The translations under genes and the position numbers were made by a program. The notes below the pieces were generated by a model. The model searched no databases, was not told the DNA's origin, and worked only from the letters and a program-made list of their open reading frames with translations. A stretch of DNA of 64,000 bases from Cyanobacteria bacterium CYA (GTDB lineage: Bacteria; Planctomycetota; Phycisphaerae; Phycisphaerales; UBA1924), in assembly GCA_008363215.1 (NCBI GenBank), contig RHKP01000011.1, positions 62,001 through 126,000 on the forward strand, read 5' to 3'. Of the stretch, positions 1 through 9,368 are shown piece by piece; position 1 is the first letter of the stretch; each line of letters starts with the position of its first letter.

Positions 1-2
1 TC

Positions 3-3000
3 AGTATCGAGACTGTCGGCAAGCCTGACCGCGATGGATACTTCCGCCGTCTCCACGACAACGTCTTTTTGAAATGGGTTGATCGCGACCAGCGCGAGGC
101 GGATGGCAAGCTGCTATTCGAGATCGCGGGCCATCTACTCGGGAAGGCATGGAGAGAGGGGGCAGAGCAGCGCAAGGCACTCCAAGCCGCGAATGTCTCG
201 CTCACCCAGGAGCGCGACCGCGCCCGACTGTCCGGGGCAGCGGCCGAGTACGCACGTTGGACTTGGTATGAAGACCCTTCGACATGGGGGACGGATGCGC
301 GGCGCGCCTTCGAGGCGATCGTTTCGACTCGCACGGAACTGCTCGGTCCTGAACACATCGACACCATCAAGGCCCGGTGGATGCTGACCGTTGCGCGCCG
401 TGATGATGGAATTGGGGACGATGCCGCGTGGTGGCGAGCGACCGATGCCGACTTCACGATGCTCGCCGATTGCCTGGAGCGAGCCGGCGGCCACGCCGAC
501 GCGGAGCTCTCCGACTGGTACGGGCGTGCCCTCCACTTCGCATTTGTGCGCCTTGATCCCGAAGCGACGATGCTCTGGGCGGGTCGGTGCGCCAAGGCCA
601 TGACCGAGATCCTCAAGACCGACGGCCTCAATGCGGCGTGCGTGCCGTACCGCCGACTCGCCGACATCCTCCCGGTGTCGCACGCCAATGAGATCACCGC
701 GCCCATGATCGACGACATGGCGAGCCGAGTGGCGAACCTCACCCGCGCCGAGGTTCTCGAAATGATGGCGTTGATTACACGAGAGCAGTACGACGCCCTG
801 GCCAAGGCGGCAAATGATTGTCTGGCAGCATCACCCGGCGATCCCCATGCCCACACCGCCCTGGCGATCGCCTACCTTGGCATGCACATGCCCGATGAGG
901 CGATGCGGACCGCTGCCATCGCTGCTTCGCAGCGAGCAAAGGCCGGGTTGGCCGAGTCGCCCGCTGACGCTGCGGTGGTCGCCATGTGTATGCAGCGTCT
1001 GGGCCGCGTGGATGAGGCGCGGGCGGAGCTGACGCGCGCCCGCGCGCTCGCCCAAGCCGATCCAACCCGACCGTGCGCCGACTTTCTGGCGCAGGCCGAC
1101 GCCCTGATCGATCCGCAGCCGACGCCGGAGCAAAGGCTGGCCGAGGAGGCCCGGGCGCGCCAGGCCGCAGAGTATCGCGAGAACATCTCCGTCGCTTCGA
1201 TGGCCATCGCCGTCGGCGATGTGGCGACCGCGCGCAACCGGCTCGATGCCTGTGATCCTGAGTCCCGCGGCTGGGAGTGGCATTACCTCACCGGCCGTTC
1301 GGATACAAGCGTACGTGTGCTGGAGGATGGCGCGGAGTGCGTGTACAGCATCGCCCTCTCGCCCGACGGCACGCGTGCTGCCACAGGCTATCGTGGAGGC
1401 CGACGAGACGCTCGTGTCTGGGACGTGGCTTCGGGAAAGCTTCTTGCGACGCTGCCCGCCAAAGGAGGCAGCAACATTGTCGACTTCTCGCCCGATGGCG
1501 CTCACCTTCTTGTCTGCGGCCTCGACAGTGCCGTCGTCTGGGACATCGCTGAGCAGCACGCAGCAGTCACTTTACCTGTCGCTCGGTCCGCTTCGCCCGA
1601 AGGCATGTTCTCGCCGGACGGTGCCCGCATCCTGACCTGGGAGTGGGCCAAGCCACCGCACGTCTGGGACTCCCGCACGGGCGCTCTCATCGCCACGATC
1701 CCACTTGCGATGGATGACGATAAGGCGAAGGACGGCCTCTCCGACGCCGCCTTCTTGGCCGACGGTACTCGCGTCGTCACCGGGCACATCGACCACGCGA
1801 AGATCTGGGACGTCGCAACCGGCTCCCTCCTGCACACCCTCGCGTGCGAAGATGAACAGGCCAGAGAGATCGAGGCCTCCCCCGACGGCCGTTCGATCAT
1901 CGGCTTTGGCTTCAGCAGCAAGGTCATCGTCTGGGATGCGGCAACAGGCGGTGTCCGGGCGACGCTCGTGATCCAGCATGACGGCGGGCTTGTCGATGCG
2001 GCGTTCTCGCGCGACGGCTCGCTCATCGTGACGTCCGGCTACGGCCGAGGGGTGCAGGTGTGGAATGCAAACACCGGCGCGTTGGTCCGCGACCTGGCAA
2101 TCGAGCGGCCCGAGGGCGGGCATTTTGCCCGGTTCTCTCCCGATGCCACGCGCCTCGTCGTGTGGGGCGTGGGCACGCCCGCCGTGTTTGAGACTGCGAC
2201 CGGCGAGAAGGTGCGCGACCTTGTCGGCGACGCGGGAGACGTCATGGAGGCACATTTCAGCCCGGATGGGTCGTCGATTGTAACGGCCTCCGACGATGGC
2301 ACTGCGCGGCTTTGGAATACCGAGGCGCGACCGAACCCGCGTGTCCTGCACGCAAATAATGACTCGGTCACTTCCCTCCAGTTCTCAGCCGACGGTCAGC
2401 GTTTGCTCTCCGCGACCTCGAATCAGTGGCGCCTGTGGGATGCGCAGACATGGCAATCGGGTGCGAGCTTCACCGACCCGCCCAACGATTATTTCATGGG
2501 CTACGACCGGAAGGCGAGCATGCTTCCTGACGGACGCATCCTCTCCTGGATCAACGCAGCGGAGATCTTCGAGCCTGCCGACGCAAGCGTCTCGCTCACC
2601 ATCGCGCCGCCATCGGAACGCATCCATGACGGGGACCTTCGCGGCCTTCCATCGAACCCGATTCGGACAGCGAGCGTCGGTGGGGTTCGCGTCCTCACCG
2701 CGACGCGAGACGGCTTCAGTATTACGGATGCCACGACCGGCGCCGTCGTGCTCACAAAGGAGGTCCCCGGCTCCAGTTTCGCCGAGCTCAGTCCCGATGG
2801 CTCCCGGGCACTCGCGGTGATCTTCAGGGACTCCATCGTTCGCGTCTTCGATGTCGCAACGGGCAAAGCCGTGTTCGACCTTCCGGGCCAAGTTGCGAAG
2901 TTTGACCCTTCTGGCACGCGCATCCTCACGCTGTCACGGAACAACCGCGGCGCGCGCGTCTGGGATGCGCGTACCGGGCAGCCGGTCTGTGTGCTTGACC

Positions 3001-3497
3001 TCCCACCCGGCCAATGGAATGATAACGCGACCAAGTGGGAGTATGAGCATTTTAGCTCGCCGTACAACCGGACGTGCTGCTTCAGCCCTGATGGGGCGCA
3101 CGTAATTGTTCCGGCTGGTGTCGGCTGGGATGCGGACGTGGAGCAAATCAGTCACGCGTACGTTTACGACGCTTGCACGGGTAAACGACTGGCAAAGCTA
3201 CAATCTGATGTCGGCCATTATTGCCGCATCGCCTACAGTCCCGACGGTACGCGGATCGCCACTTGCCGCTGGGTGGATCCAGACGGCGGCGGCTCCATCC
3301 GTGACGCCGGCATCCGCATCTTGGACGCCAATTCCGGCTCACAACTTCTGCAACTGCCGGTCCCCTCGAAGGACGGTTACGGGATCACTTCCGTCGCGTG
3401 GAGCCCCGACGGCACGCGCCTGGCTGCCGGCGGATACGACGGTCAGGTCACAATCTTCGAGGTTTCGTATCCGACCAAACCTGGGTGGCATCCATGA
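3..3497 (+). CDS. Large TPR/WD40 beta-propeller protein, 5'-partial
   Basis: The reading frame is open to the left edge, so the true start lies outside the window and the first in-window candidate (TTG at 69) is probably internal. The N-terminal third is alpha-helical and TPR-like, including a typical LLGPEHIDT repeat signature. A conserved RGWEWHYL linker precedes the propeller region, as in many planctomycete kinase/WD40 proteins. About fifteen SPDGT-type blade motifs follow, each with a WD or VWD end, enough for two propellers. No catalytic domain is visible in the part present; an upstream kinase or other effector domain is possible but unseen. Propellers of this kind serve as protein-interaction scaffolds. 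It ends 132 bases before the convergent relaxase operon. Confidence 0.8.
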   Translation, partial: SIETVGKPDRDGYFRRLHDNVFLKWVDRDQREADGKLLFEIAGHLLGKAWREGAEQRKALQAANVSLTQERDRARLSGAAAEYARWTWYEDPSTWGTDARRAFEAIVSTRTELLGPEHIDTIKARWMLTVARRDDGIGDDAAWWRATDADFTMLADCLERAGGHADAELSDWYGRALHFAFVRLDPEATMLWAGRCAKAMTEILKTDGLNAACVPYRRLADILPVSHANEITAPMIDDMASRVANLTRAEVLEMMALITREQYDALAKAANDCLAASPGDPHAHTALAIAYLGMHMPDEAMRTAAIAASQRAKAGLAESPADAAVVAMCMQRLGRVDEARAELTRARALAQADPTRPCADFLAQADALIDPQPTPEQRLAEEARARQAAEYRENISVASMAIAVGDVATARNRLDACDPESRGWEWHYLTGRSDTSVRVLEDGAECVYSIALSPDGTRAATGYRGGRRDARVWDVASGKLLATLPAKGGSNIVDFSPDGAHLLVCGLDSAVVWDIAEQHAAVTLPVARSASPEGMFSPDGARILTWEWAKPPHVWDSRTGALIATIPLAMDDDKAKDGLSDAAFLADGTRVVTGHIDHAKIWDVATGSLLHTLACEDEQAREIEASPDGRSIIGFGFSSKVIVWDAATGGVRATLVIQHDGGLVDAAFSRDGSLIVTSGYGRGVQVWNANTGALVRDLAIERPEGGHFARFSPDATRLVVWGVGTPAVFETATGEKVRDLVGDAGDVMEAHFSPDGSSIVTASDDGTARLWNTEARPNPRVLHANNDSVTSLQFSADGQRLLSATSNQWRLWDAQTWQSGASFTDPPNDYFMGYDRKASMLPDGRILSWINAAEIFEPADASVSLTIAPPSERIHDGDLRGLPSNPIRTASVGGVRVLTATRDGFSITDATTGAVVLTKEVPGSSFAELSPDGSRALAVIFRDSIVRVFDVATGKAVFDLPGQVAKFDPSGTRILTLSRNNRGARVWDARTGQPVCVLDLPPGQWNDNATKWEYEHFSSPYNRTCCFSPDGAHVIVPAGVGWDADVEQISHAYVYDACTGKRLAKLQSDVGHYCRIAYSPDGTRIATCRWVDPDGGGSIRDAGIRILDANSGSQLLQLPVPSKDGYGITSVAWSPDGTRLAAGGYDGQVTIFEVSYPTKPGWHP

Positions 3498-3629
3498 GCT
3501 TGGTCCGAGCGCGTCGCTGTCGCCACAAGCATGTCCTGTGCATCATCAGGAGTCTCGCTGACATGGCAGTCGATGCTCTGCGATCTCAATCGAAGGGTTC
3601 AGCCCGCCCACCATCGGGACCGCTGCGAG

Positions 3630-4046
3630 CTACCACTCGATTGCATCGATTACCGTGTCGTTGTCGCCTGCTGTCAGCGCGGTGCTGCGGTCCGCTTCCC
3701 TGATCCACGGCACGCGGTGTCGCGTGATGCCCTCGAACAGGCTCACGGAAGGGCGCAACTCCGCGTTCAGGTTCCGGCCCTTGATGCGGACCTTCTGACC
3801 ACCGATGGAGAGCGTGATGCCCTCCGAGGGGTCGAACGCGACGCGCTCAATCCAACCGTATCCGATGGCCAGCATACTGCCATCCTTGCGGCGCAGTTCC
3901 AGCATCACCGCTCTTTCGCGGATGCCTCTCAGCCAGCCGAATGGGCCGAGGTCGTCGCAGGCGTCCCCGTCGCCGTGCTCGTCGGAGACGGCGAGCCGGG
4001 ATTCCCGCCCGGTGACGTATCGCTGGAGCACGGCGCTATCGCTCAT
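3630..4046 (-). CDS. Hypothetical protein downstream of the relaxase
   Basis: 138-residue protein of unknown function. It overlaps the 3' end of the relaxase gene by 11 bases on the same strand, so the two are very likely co-transcribed and translationally coupled. The sequence is soluble and mixed alpha/beta, with a central block (about residues 45-90) rich in short beta strands such as SIGGQKVRIKGRNL. No signal peptide, membrane segment or catalytic motif is visible. Its position suggests an accessory role in the mobile element, but nothing in the sequence proves this. Confidence 0.65.
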   Translation of the reverse strand: MSDSAVLQRYVTGRESRLAVSDEHGDGDACDDLGPFGWLRGIRERAVMLELRRKDGSMLAIGYGWIERVAFDPSEGITLSIGGQKVRIKGRNLNAELRPSVSLFEGITRHRVPWIREADRSTALTAGDNDTVIDAIEW

Positions 4047-6681
4047 TGACTATCGCCTCCTGTTCGAGATACCCGCCGCGAGCGGCGTCAGAGAGTGCCA
4101 GACCCTCCAGTCGCTGTATCGTTGCGGCACGCTCGCGAAGGTCGCGCCCCGCGACGAACTCCGTCGCCGTGAGCCGGTCATCGGATCGGCTTACCGCCTC
4201 CAGCAGAGCCGCCTTGTCGTCGGTGTAGATCGTCGCGCGTTCGCGTCCGCGGCTGACACTGACGTAAAACTGCTCGCGCGACGATGCCGGCAGTGAGTCG
4301 GACGACTGACCAATGAACACGCGGTCCACGGACTTCCCCTGGGAGGCATGGCTCGTCACGACATAGCCGTGCGCCAGGTGACCGTAGTCCTTCGAGACGA
4401 GCCATCCATTTGCCAGCACGATGTTGCCGCCGGCATCGAAGCCACGCACGGTGTACAGTGCGCCGTTGTTGAGCCGGTGCTCGCCGTCTGCGGTCGTGCC
4501 GTTCCGCGTGATGCGGAGCACGTCGCCCGGGGCGACCGGCAGCACGGACGGGCGGTAGACCTGGAAACGCTCCGCCTGGTCCAGCGGCAGCGACTCGCCG
4601 CCGACAGTGACACGCTCGCCCTTGCGGTGCCCCCTCGCGTTCTGGTGATAGACGAGCACATCGCCGGGCGCGTAGTTGAGCGGGTCGGCCTTCTGTGCTT
4701 CCGTCAGGTTCGCACCCTCTAGCGCCAGGACGGTACGCTCCCCCTCGCCCAGCTCTCCCAATTGCTTCAGGCGGGCGCGGATTTCATCGGTGATCCACTC
4801 GCCCTCCCGGTGGGTGGGCGACACCACGAGCGCGGACATCCCCTTTCCCACCGTCGCCACGTAGTCCTTTGCCAGCGCCTTGTAACGCTCGGTCTCCCCG
4901 ACCTCGCGTATCCAGCCCAGCCGGTCCAGCTCGCGGAAGCCGTCCTCCGTCCGGCCCTCCGAAAGCGCCCGCACGGCTTCCTTGTAGTCGCCGCGCTGCC
5001 GCTGGATGTCGCGTACCTCCGCCGGCACCAGGCCGGCTTCCGCTTCCAGCAGCCGCAGCGCCGCTCCCCGCTCCACGCTGCCATGCTGGCGCTGATCGCC
5101 GGAGAGAATCACCCGCGCGCCCAGCCGGCCGGCCAGGTCGAACACCCGGCCCATCATCCGCGAGCCGAGCAGGCCCGCCTCGTCAATCCAGAGCACCTGC
5201 CCGGCGGCTTGCGCCTGCAACCGTTCATCCACGAGGAGCCGTGCCACTGTGTCGGCGTCGGCGAATCCCTCGACTTCGCGCAGCACGCCGCGGCTGGCGT
5301 CGGCGGAGGGAGCGAACACCAAGACCCTCTTCCCGCTCGCTTCGATGCCTTCAACCGCTTCCTTCATCATCGTCGTCTTCCCCGTTCCCGCCGCGCCACG
5401 CACGAGGATCACGCGGTCGTTCGAGTCCAGGATGTGCCGCACGGCTCTCCGCTGGTCCGCATTCAGCCAGTCGCGCTGAAGCGCGTATCCCGGAGTCCCT
5501 AGCGGCCGGCACGTCCCGCGTCCGCTGCGCGCGAAGGCGATCATCCGCATCTCTTCGTCAAGAACGCTTGGCGTCGTCGCGAGTCGCCGGCCGTCGCGTT
5601 CGGCGACAACCAGATGCTCGCCCGCCAGGCTTCGGGTGACGGACTCCGGCGATGCTTTGCCCACTGCCTGTCTCATGGCCTCCGTCAGCAGCTTCCGTTC
5701 AGGCACCACGGCCGATCGCTCGAAACAGTGCCCGACGGCGTGCAGGGCGGCCTCGCGCCCGGCCCTGTCGTCCTCCGGCAGGCTCCCCGCACCGAGCCGG
5801 GCCTTCACGCCGTCGAGCGCCGCCAGTTCATCGGCCGACATGCGCGACATCCACTCTCCGCGCAGCTCGTCGAGCCCCAGGTCCTTCTGCTTCTTCTCGC
5901 GCGTCTTCGCGCCGAGTGCGCCCTTCGCCTCAGCATCCGTGATGCCCGCTTCGCGTGCCCTCTCTTCGATGAGCGCCGTCCGCCGCGAGAACATGTCGAT
6001 GGCCGCCTGCGGCACGCCGGCCAGCTCCCAGCCGTGCTTCGTGCGCTGGGTCGGCAACCCGAGTTCCTCGAGCCGCCTCGCCAGCCGGGCGTGGAACACC
6101 GCCTCGAAAAAAGGAGCATCGCGCTTCAGCCCAGCGAATTGGCCCGCCTTCCAGCGGGATTCCGCATCATCCCAGGTCGTGTTGAACACGAAGCAGTGCG
6201 CGTGCAGGTGGGGGTCCGGCACTCCGTCCACCGGCCGCGCCGTGAAGTGAATGAACTCGCCCCACGCCATGTTGCCCGTCGTGCGGTCCTCATTGCGGCC
6301 TTCAATACGCACGCGCGTCTGCATCTCCGATTCGACGTCCTCCATCGTGGCCTCGACCGATTCGCGGAAGGCATCCAGGATGCGCTCGTCGCGCGTCACC
6401 CCGTAGAGAATCGAAACCGACTTCGGCACGTGGAAGTTGAAATCGTATCCGACGCGCCGTTCGCGCTTGGTGCGCGGCGTGAGCGCCTCGCCACTCAGCG
6501 GATGGCGGTTGTCGCACAGCGCGTCCCAGTCATCACGCGCCACCTGCCCCGACAGCCCGAGACGCGCGGCTCCCTTGCCTTTCCAGACGCCGACGAGTTC
6601 CTGCCCCTCGGCGTAGTAGTCCGCCGTGGAGTAGTAGCTCTTGGCGCCCGCGGGCGAATTGTTCTGCGTGATGCGAAGCAT
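4036..6681 (-). CDS. MobF-family conjugative relaxase with TraI/TrwC-type helicase
   Basis: 881-residue relaxase-helicase that would nick one strand at oriT and unwind DNA for transfer. The relaxase domain (about 1-300) has the N-terminal tyrosine cluster Y16/Y17 and Y22/Y23 and the three-histidine metal site PDPHLHAH (H158, H160, H162). The helicase part has Walker A GAAGTGKTT (429-437), Walker B WIDEAG (498-503), GDQRQ (528-532) and a late motif rich in SHASQGKS, as in RecD-like SF1 helicases. The start is the ATG at 6681; the product begins MLRITQNN, typical of TrwC. No coupling protein or mating-pair genes are nearby, so the element is probably mobilized by another system's machinery. Confidence 0.95.
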   Translation of the reverse strand: MLRITQNNSPAGAKSYYSTADYYAEGQELVGVWKGKGAARLGLSGQVARDDWDALCDNRHPLSGEALTPRTKRERRVGYDFNFHVPKSVSILYGVTRDERILDAFRESVEATMEDVESEMQTRVRIEGRNEDRTTGNMAWGEFIHFTARPVDGVPDPHLHAHCFVFNTTWDDAESRWKAGQFAGLKRDAPFFEAVFHARLARRLEELGLPTQRTKHGWELAGVPQAAIDMFSRRTALIEERAREAGITDAEAKGALGAKTREKKQKDLGLDELRGEWMSRMSADELAALDGVKARLGAGSLPEDDRAGREAALHAVGHCFERSAVVPERKLLTEAMRQAVGKASPESVTRSLAGEHLVVAERDGRRLATTPSVLDEEMRMIAFARSGRGTCRPLGTPGYALQRDWLNADQRRAVRHILDSNDRVILVRGAAGTGKTTMMKEAVEGIEASGKRVLVFAPSADASRGVLREVEGFADADTVARLLVDERLQAQAAGQVLWIDEAGLLGSRMMGRVFDLAGRLGARVILSGDQRQHGSVERGAALRLLEAEAGLVPAEVRDIQRQRGDYKEAVRALSEGRTEDGFRELDRLGWIREVGETERYKALAKDYVATVGKGMSALVVSPTHREGEWITDEIRARLKQLGELGEGERTVLALEGANLTEAQKADPLNYAPGDVLVYHQNARGHRKGERVTVGGESLPLDQAERFQVYRPSVLPVAPGDVLRITRNGTTADGEHRLNNGALYTVRGFDAGGNIVLANGWLVSKDYGHLAHGYVVTSHASQGKSVDRVFIGQSSDSLPASSREQFYVSVSRGRERATIYTDDKAALLEAVSRSDDRLTATEFVAGRDLRERAATIQRLEGLALSDAARGGYLEQEAIVNER

Positions 6682-7215
6682 GGTGACGCGATAGTTCCTA
6701 CCGCTTTGTTCGCAAGGGTCAAGCAGATGTTCGCGTGACGGTTGTTTCTTTCACGGTGGTGTTTCACGGCGGCAACACGCGGCCTTGCCGACCCGCCCGG
6801 TAGATGAGCCGTCCATTCTCGGCGCGTATGGAGGGCGTCCACGACGCGACCGCTGACCATCACTCGTCGCCGCCCCTGCGCCCTATGCGGGAGCAAGCTG
6901 TCAGCATTCGCTGCGCACCCGCGGCGAGTCCGGTCGCCCGGCAGCGGTTCGTGGACCCGCTCGTCTCTGCCTTTGCCTTCCTGTTTCCTGCGCCCCGCAC
7001 GGCCTGATTCACGGCACTGCTACAGCCGCCGCCGGTCAGGTCAAGCAGAAAACCGGTTCCTCCCAGCATCTTCACTGCGTTGCAGACGCGGGTCCCTCCC
7101 GTTTTCCGCTGTGACCCGTGCGCTCGCCGAGTCTCGCCCCGGCTGTGGCGGCTGCTTACCGCGTGCCATCAGGCCGCGATGGGCGCGGCCGGAAACGAAA
7201 GCAAAGGAGACTCAC
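6682..7215. other. Noncoding region upstream of relaxase; candidate oriT zone
   Basis: 534 bases between the divergent relaxase and small-gene cluster. Just upstream of the relaxase start are two TTTCACGG direct repeats (6749-6756 and 6762-6769), a motif that recurs at two other places in the island. A perfect hairpin, GGCCGCG/CGCGGCC with a five-base loop (7172-7190), precedes the ribosome binding site AAAGGAG of the next gene. oriT normally lies beside the relaxase gene, so this is the best place for it, but I cannot identify a nic sequence. Open frames here have no family resemblance or ribosome binding site. Confidence 0.4.
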
Positions 7216-7419
7216 ATGTCCGACACGAACAACACCGCTTCCAAGGCTCCCACCCACATCGCCTACCAGGTGCGCGACCGCGAAGGCCGCAAAGCCTTCT
7301 GGACCCGCATCGGCGCCGCGTGGCAGCACGCCGACGGCAAGGGCTTCAACATCCAGCTTGAAGTCGTGCCGCTCGACGGCCGCATCACGCTCCGCGTCGC
7401 CAGCGAGAAGAAGGACTGA
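7216..7419 (+). CDS. Small plasmid-type hypothetical protein
   Basis: 67-residue protein preceded by a good AAAGGAG ribosome binding site seven bases from the ATG. After a short polar N-terminus it reads as a compact beta-rich domain (AYQVRDREGRKAFWTRIGAAW...GFNIQLEVVPLDGRI). This resembles the short proteins often found in clusters on proteobacterial and planctomycete plasmids. No function can be assigned. It leads a cluster of four closely spaced genes running to 8769, and a GC-rich hairpin sits just before its ribosome binding site. Confidence 0.75.
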   Translation: MSDTNNTASKAPTHIAYQVRDREGRKAFWTRIGAAWQHADGKGFNIQLEVVPLDGRITLRVASEKKD

Positions 7420-7479
7420 TTCAGCCGGGAGGGCGGGTCGCAAGGCCCGCTCTTCCCTTTCACGAAAGGAGTTCACACC

Positions 7480-7704
7480 ATGACCGACGATCTACCCGAC
7501 ATCACCAACGCCGAACGAGCATCGCGCTTTCAGGCGGCGCTCACCCGCTACAACGACGAATGGGACACCGCCAGCAACCTGATCGACCTGCTTGCCGACG
7601 CACGCCACTGGTGCGACCGCAACGACCAGTGCTACGGCGACCTGGACCGCATCGCTTACGACCACTACCTCGTTGAACTCTGGGAAGAACGGAGGGCGTC
7701 ATGA
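7480..7704 (+). CDS. Small hypothetical protein coupled to the DNA methylase
   Basis: 74-residue acidic, helical protein with a clear GAAAGGAG ribosome binding site. Its stop overlaps the methylase ATG (ATGA arrangement at 7701-7704), so translation of the two is coupled. No known motif is visible; conserved-looking features are a tryptophan/cysteine patch (ARHWCDRNDQC) and a tyrosine-rich C-terminus. A role linked to the methylase or to plasmid biology is inferred from position only. Confidence 0.7.
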   Translation: MTDDLPDITNAERASRFQAALTRYNDEWDTASNLIDLLADARHWCDRNDQCYGDLDRIAYDHYLVELWEERRAS

Positions 7705-8438
7705 TGCTCCCCGTCAACCCGTTCTACGCCGCCCGCCAGGTGGTACGACCTGTCGCGGCGCACGCACCCGCCGGCATCACCAAGCGCGTCATCGGCAATG
7801 CGACGCTCTACCGCGCCGACTGCTTCGACGTGCTGCCGACTCTCTCCCGCATCGGCGCCGTCGTCACCGATCCGCCGTATGGCATCGGCTTCAGGTATCG
7901 CACGTACGACGATGCCCCCGAGAAGTACGACAGTCTCATGCGACGGCTCGTGCCGCAACTGGTCCGCATCACCGGCGACGGTCCGTGCTTTGTCTGGCAG
8001 AGCCCACTCAAGGCGGAACTGTGGCACAGATACTTTCCCACCGGCTACCGCATCATCGCCGCGTGCAAGCTGCTCTCTCCGCAGCACGCGCGCCAGTTGT
8101 GTCTGAGCTGGGACCCTGTCATCTTCTGGAGCGGCCGTTCCCTGCTCAAGGACGAACTGCCGCGCGATTGGCACGTCTCCAACCTTCAGCCGTGGGACGG
8201 CTACCGTGGCGAGAACCCTGTCCCCTGCCCTCGCCCGCTTGCCCAGGTCCGCTACTTCTGTGACAGCATCCGAGCCGATTCCATTCTCGACCCGTTCATG
8301 GGCAGCGGCACCACCGGTGTCGCCACGATTCTTGCCGGCAAGCGTTTCGTCGGCATCGAGCGCGACCCCGTGTACTTCGAGTACGCCTGCAAGCGCATCG
8401 AGGCCGCCTGGATCGAGCAGCGTCATGCAGCCCGCTAA
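7701..8438 (+). CDS. Orphan DNA methyltransferase (N4-cytosine/N6-adenine, DNA_methylase N4/N6 type)
   Basis: 245-residue methylase. The catalytic motif DPPYGIGF lies near residue 57 and the S-adenosylmethionine site DPFMGSGTTG comes after it (about residue 197), followed by GKRFVGIERDP. The catalytic-before-SAM order marks a beta-class amino-methyltransferase. No restriction endonuclease is adjacent, so this is probably an orphan modification enzyme protecting the element or altering its regulation. It sits in a coupled cluster with short plasmid genes, as is common for phage- and plasmid-encoded methylases. Confidence 0.9.
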   Translation: MMLPVNPFYAARQVVRPVAAHAPAGITKRVIGNATLYRADCFDVLPTLSRIGAVVTDPPYGIGFRYRTYDDAPEKYDSLMRRLVPQLVRITGDGPCFVWQSPLKAELWHRYFPTGYRIIAACKLLSPQHARQLCLSWDPVIFWSGRSLLKDELPRDWHVSNLQPWDGYRGENPVPCPRPLAQVRYFCDSIRADSILDPFMGSGTTGVATILAGKRFVGIERDPVYFEYACKRIEAAWIEQRHAAR

Positions 8439-8769
8439 GCCCAATGACTGCGGCGTGCTGGAGCCCGCCGGCCGCGAGGTAGTCGCTTCCCGCGGCCGAG
8501 CGTTCGCCGCCGTCAACATCGCCCTGTGCGAGGACGGACTCTACCGCTACGGCGTGGACCTGATGTACGCCACCGGCGGATTCGGCTTTCCCATCCACGC
8601 CGACGGTCCGGGTTATTCCAGCCTGGAGGCCGCCCGCACCGCCGCCCTGGAACGGCTGCTCCGCGCGTGGCACACACCCTTCCCGTCCGACCCGGAGAGC
8701 GTCCGCGCTGAGCTTGCCGACATGCGGCGGCATATCGAGGCCCGCCTGCGCCAGCCGAGCCTGTTCTGA
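8425..8769 (+). CDS. Hypothetical protein overlapping the methylase
   Basis: 114 residues, counted from the ATG at 8425 that overlaps the methylase C-terminus by 14 bases. Longer upstream extensions would be read out of frame from the methylase and are low-complexity, so they are rejected. The protein contains a block (RYGVDLMYATGGFGFPIHADGPGYSS) that looks like a small conserved domain, then an amphipathic helical C-terminus. The function is unknown. The tight overlap suggests co-expression with the methylase. Confidence 0.65.
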   Translation: MQPAKPNDCGVLEPAGREVVASRGRAFAAVNIALCEDGLYRYGVDLMYATGGFGFPIHADGPGYSSLEAARTAALERLLRAWHTPFPSDPESVRAELADMRRHIEARLRQPSLF

Positions 8770-8805
8770 GGGAAGTTTCAGTTTACACCGGCGACGAATT
8801 GAGGC

Positions 8806-9057
8806 ATGCTTGAGATGAACAGCACGAGCAGCACCATGCACCCTTCCGCCGACCACTCCGGCATTTTTGCTCTTCCCGTCGAGGAACGCATCGACCTGGC
8901 GCAGCGACTGTGGGACAGCGTTCGCGACGAGATCGAGGCCCTGCCCCTGACCGCCGCCCAACGCGCGGAGATCGAGCGCCGCGTCGCCGAGATCGACGCC
9001 GGCGCCGTCCATTGCGAGCCGTTCGACGCATTGATGAAACGACTCCTCGCGGAATGA
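8806..9057 (+). CDS. Addiction-module antitoxin (TIGR02574-like)
   Basis: 83 residues. The segment LPVEERIDLAQRLWDSV closely fits the LP..ER..LA..LWDSI signature of short antitoxins paired with RelE/ParE toxins. An acidic helical C-terminus follows. The stop codon overlaps the next gene's ATG (ATGA at 9054-9057), the usual layout of a type II toxin-antitoxin operon. It is expected to neutralize the toxin and repress the operon. An internal ATG at 8815 or 8836 could also be the start. Confidence 0.85.
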   Translation: MLEMNSTSSTMHPSADHSGIFALPVEERIDLAQRLWDSVRDEIEALPLTAAQRAEIERRVAEIDAGAVHCEPFDALMKRLLAE

Positions 9058-9368
9058 CGCTCCCCGTATCCGTCGCGCCGGCCGCTGCCTTCGACATCGC
9101 CGACGCGACGACCGCCTATGAAGCCACGCGCCCCGGTCTGGGCCGCGAGTTCCTGCATGAGCTGCGCCGGGCGCGCTTGCAGATCGCACGGTTTCCCGCA
9201 GGCGCGCAGCAGATGCTGCCCGGCGTGCGGCGCTGCCTGATCCGCCGATTTCCCTTCGGCGTCTTCTACCGCCCCCTTCCTGACCGCATCGAGATCGTCG
9301 CCGTCCTGCCCACCCAGGCTAATCCTTTCCGGCTGGCCGTGCGGGCTGAAGCCGCGCGTTCGCAGTAG
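9054..9368 (+). CDS. RelE/ParE-family toxin
   Basis: 104 residues starting at an ATG that overlaps the antitoxin stop. It has the fold signature of the superfamily: an N-terminal amphipathic helix (ATTAYEATRPGLGREFLHEL), then basic strands with LIRRFPFGVFYRP and a final IVAVLP strand. ParE members poison gyrase and RelE members cleave mRNA; the sequence does not decide which applies. It probably stabilizes the island. It lies between the methylase cluster and the partition genes. Confidence 0.88.
   Translation: MTLPVSVAPAAAFDIADATTAYEATRPGLGREFLHELRRARLQIARFPAGAQQMLPGVRRCLIRRFPFGVFYRPLPDRIEIVAVLPTQANPFRLAVRAEAARSQ

Noticed and set aside
3498-3629. tRNA or attachment site at the left border of the island
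   Set aside because: No tRNA-like cloverleaf and no direct repeat matching the right end could be found by eye.
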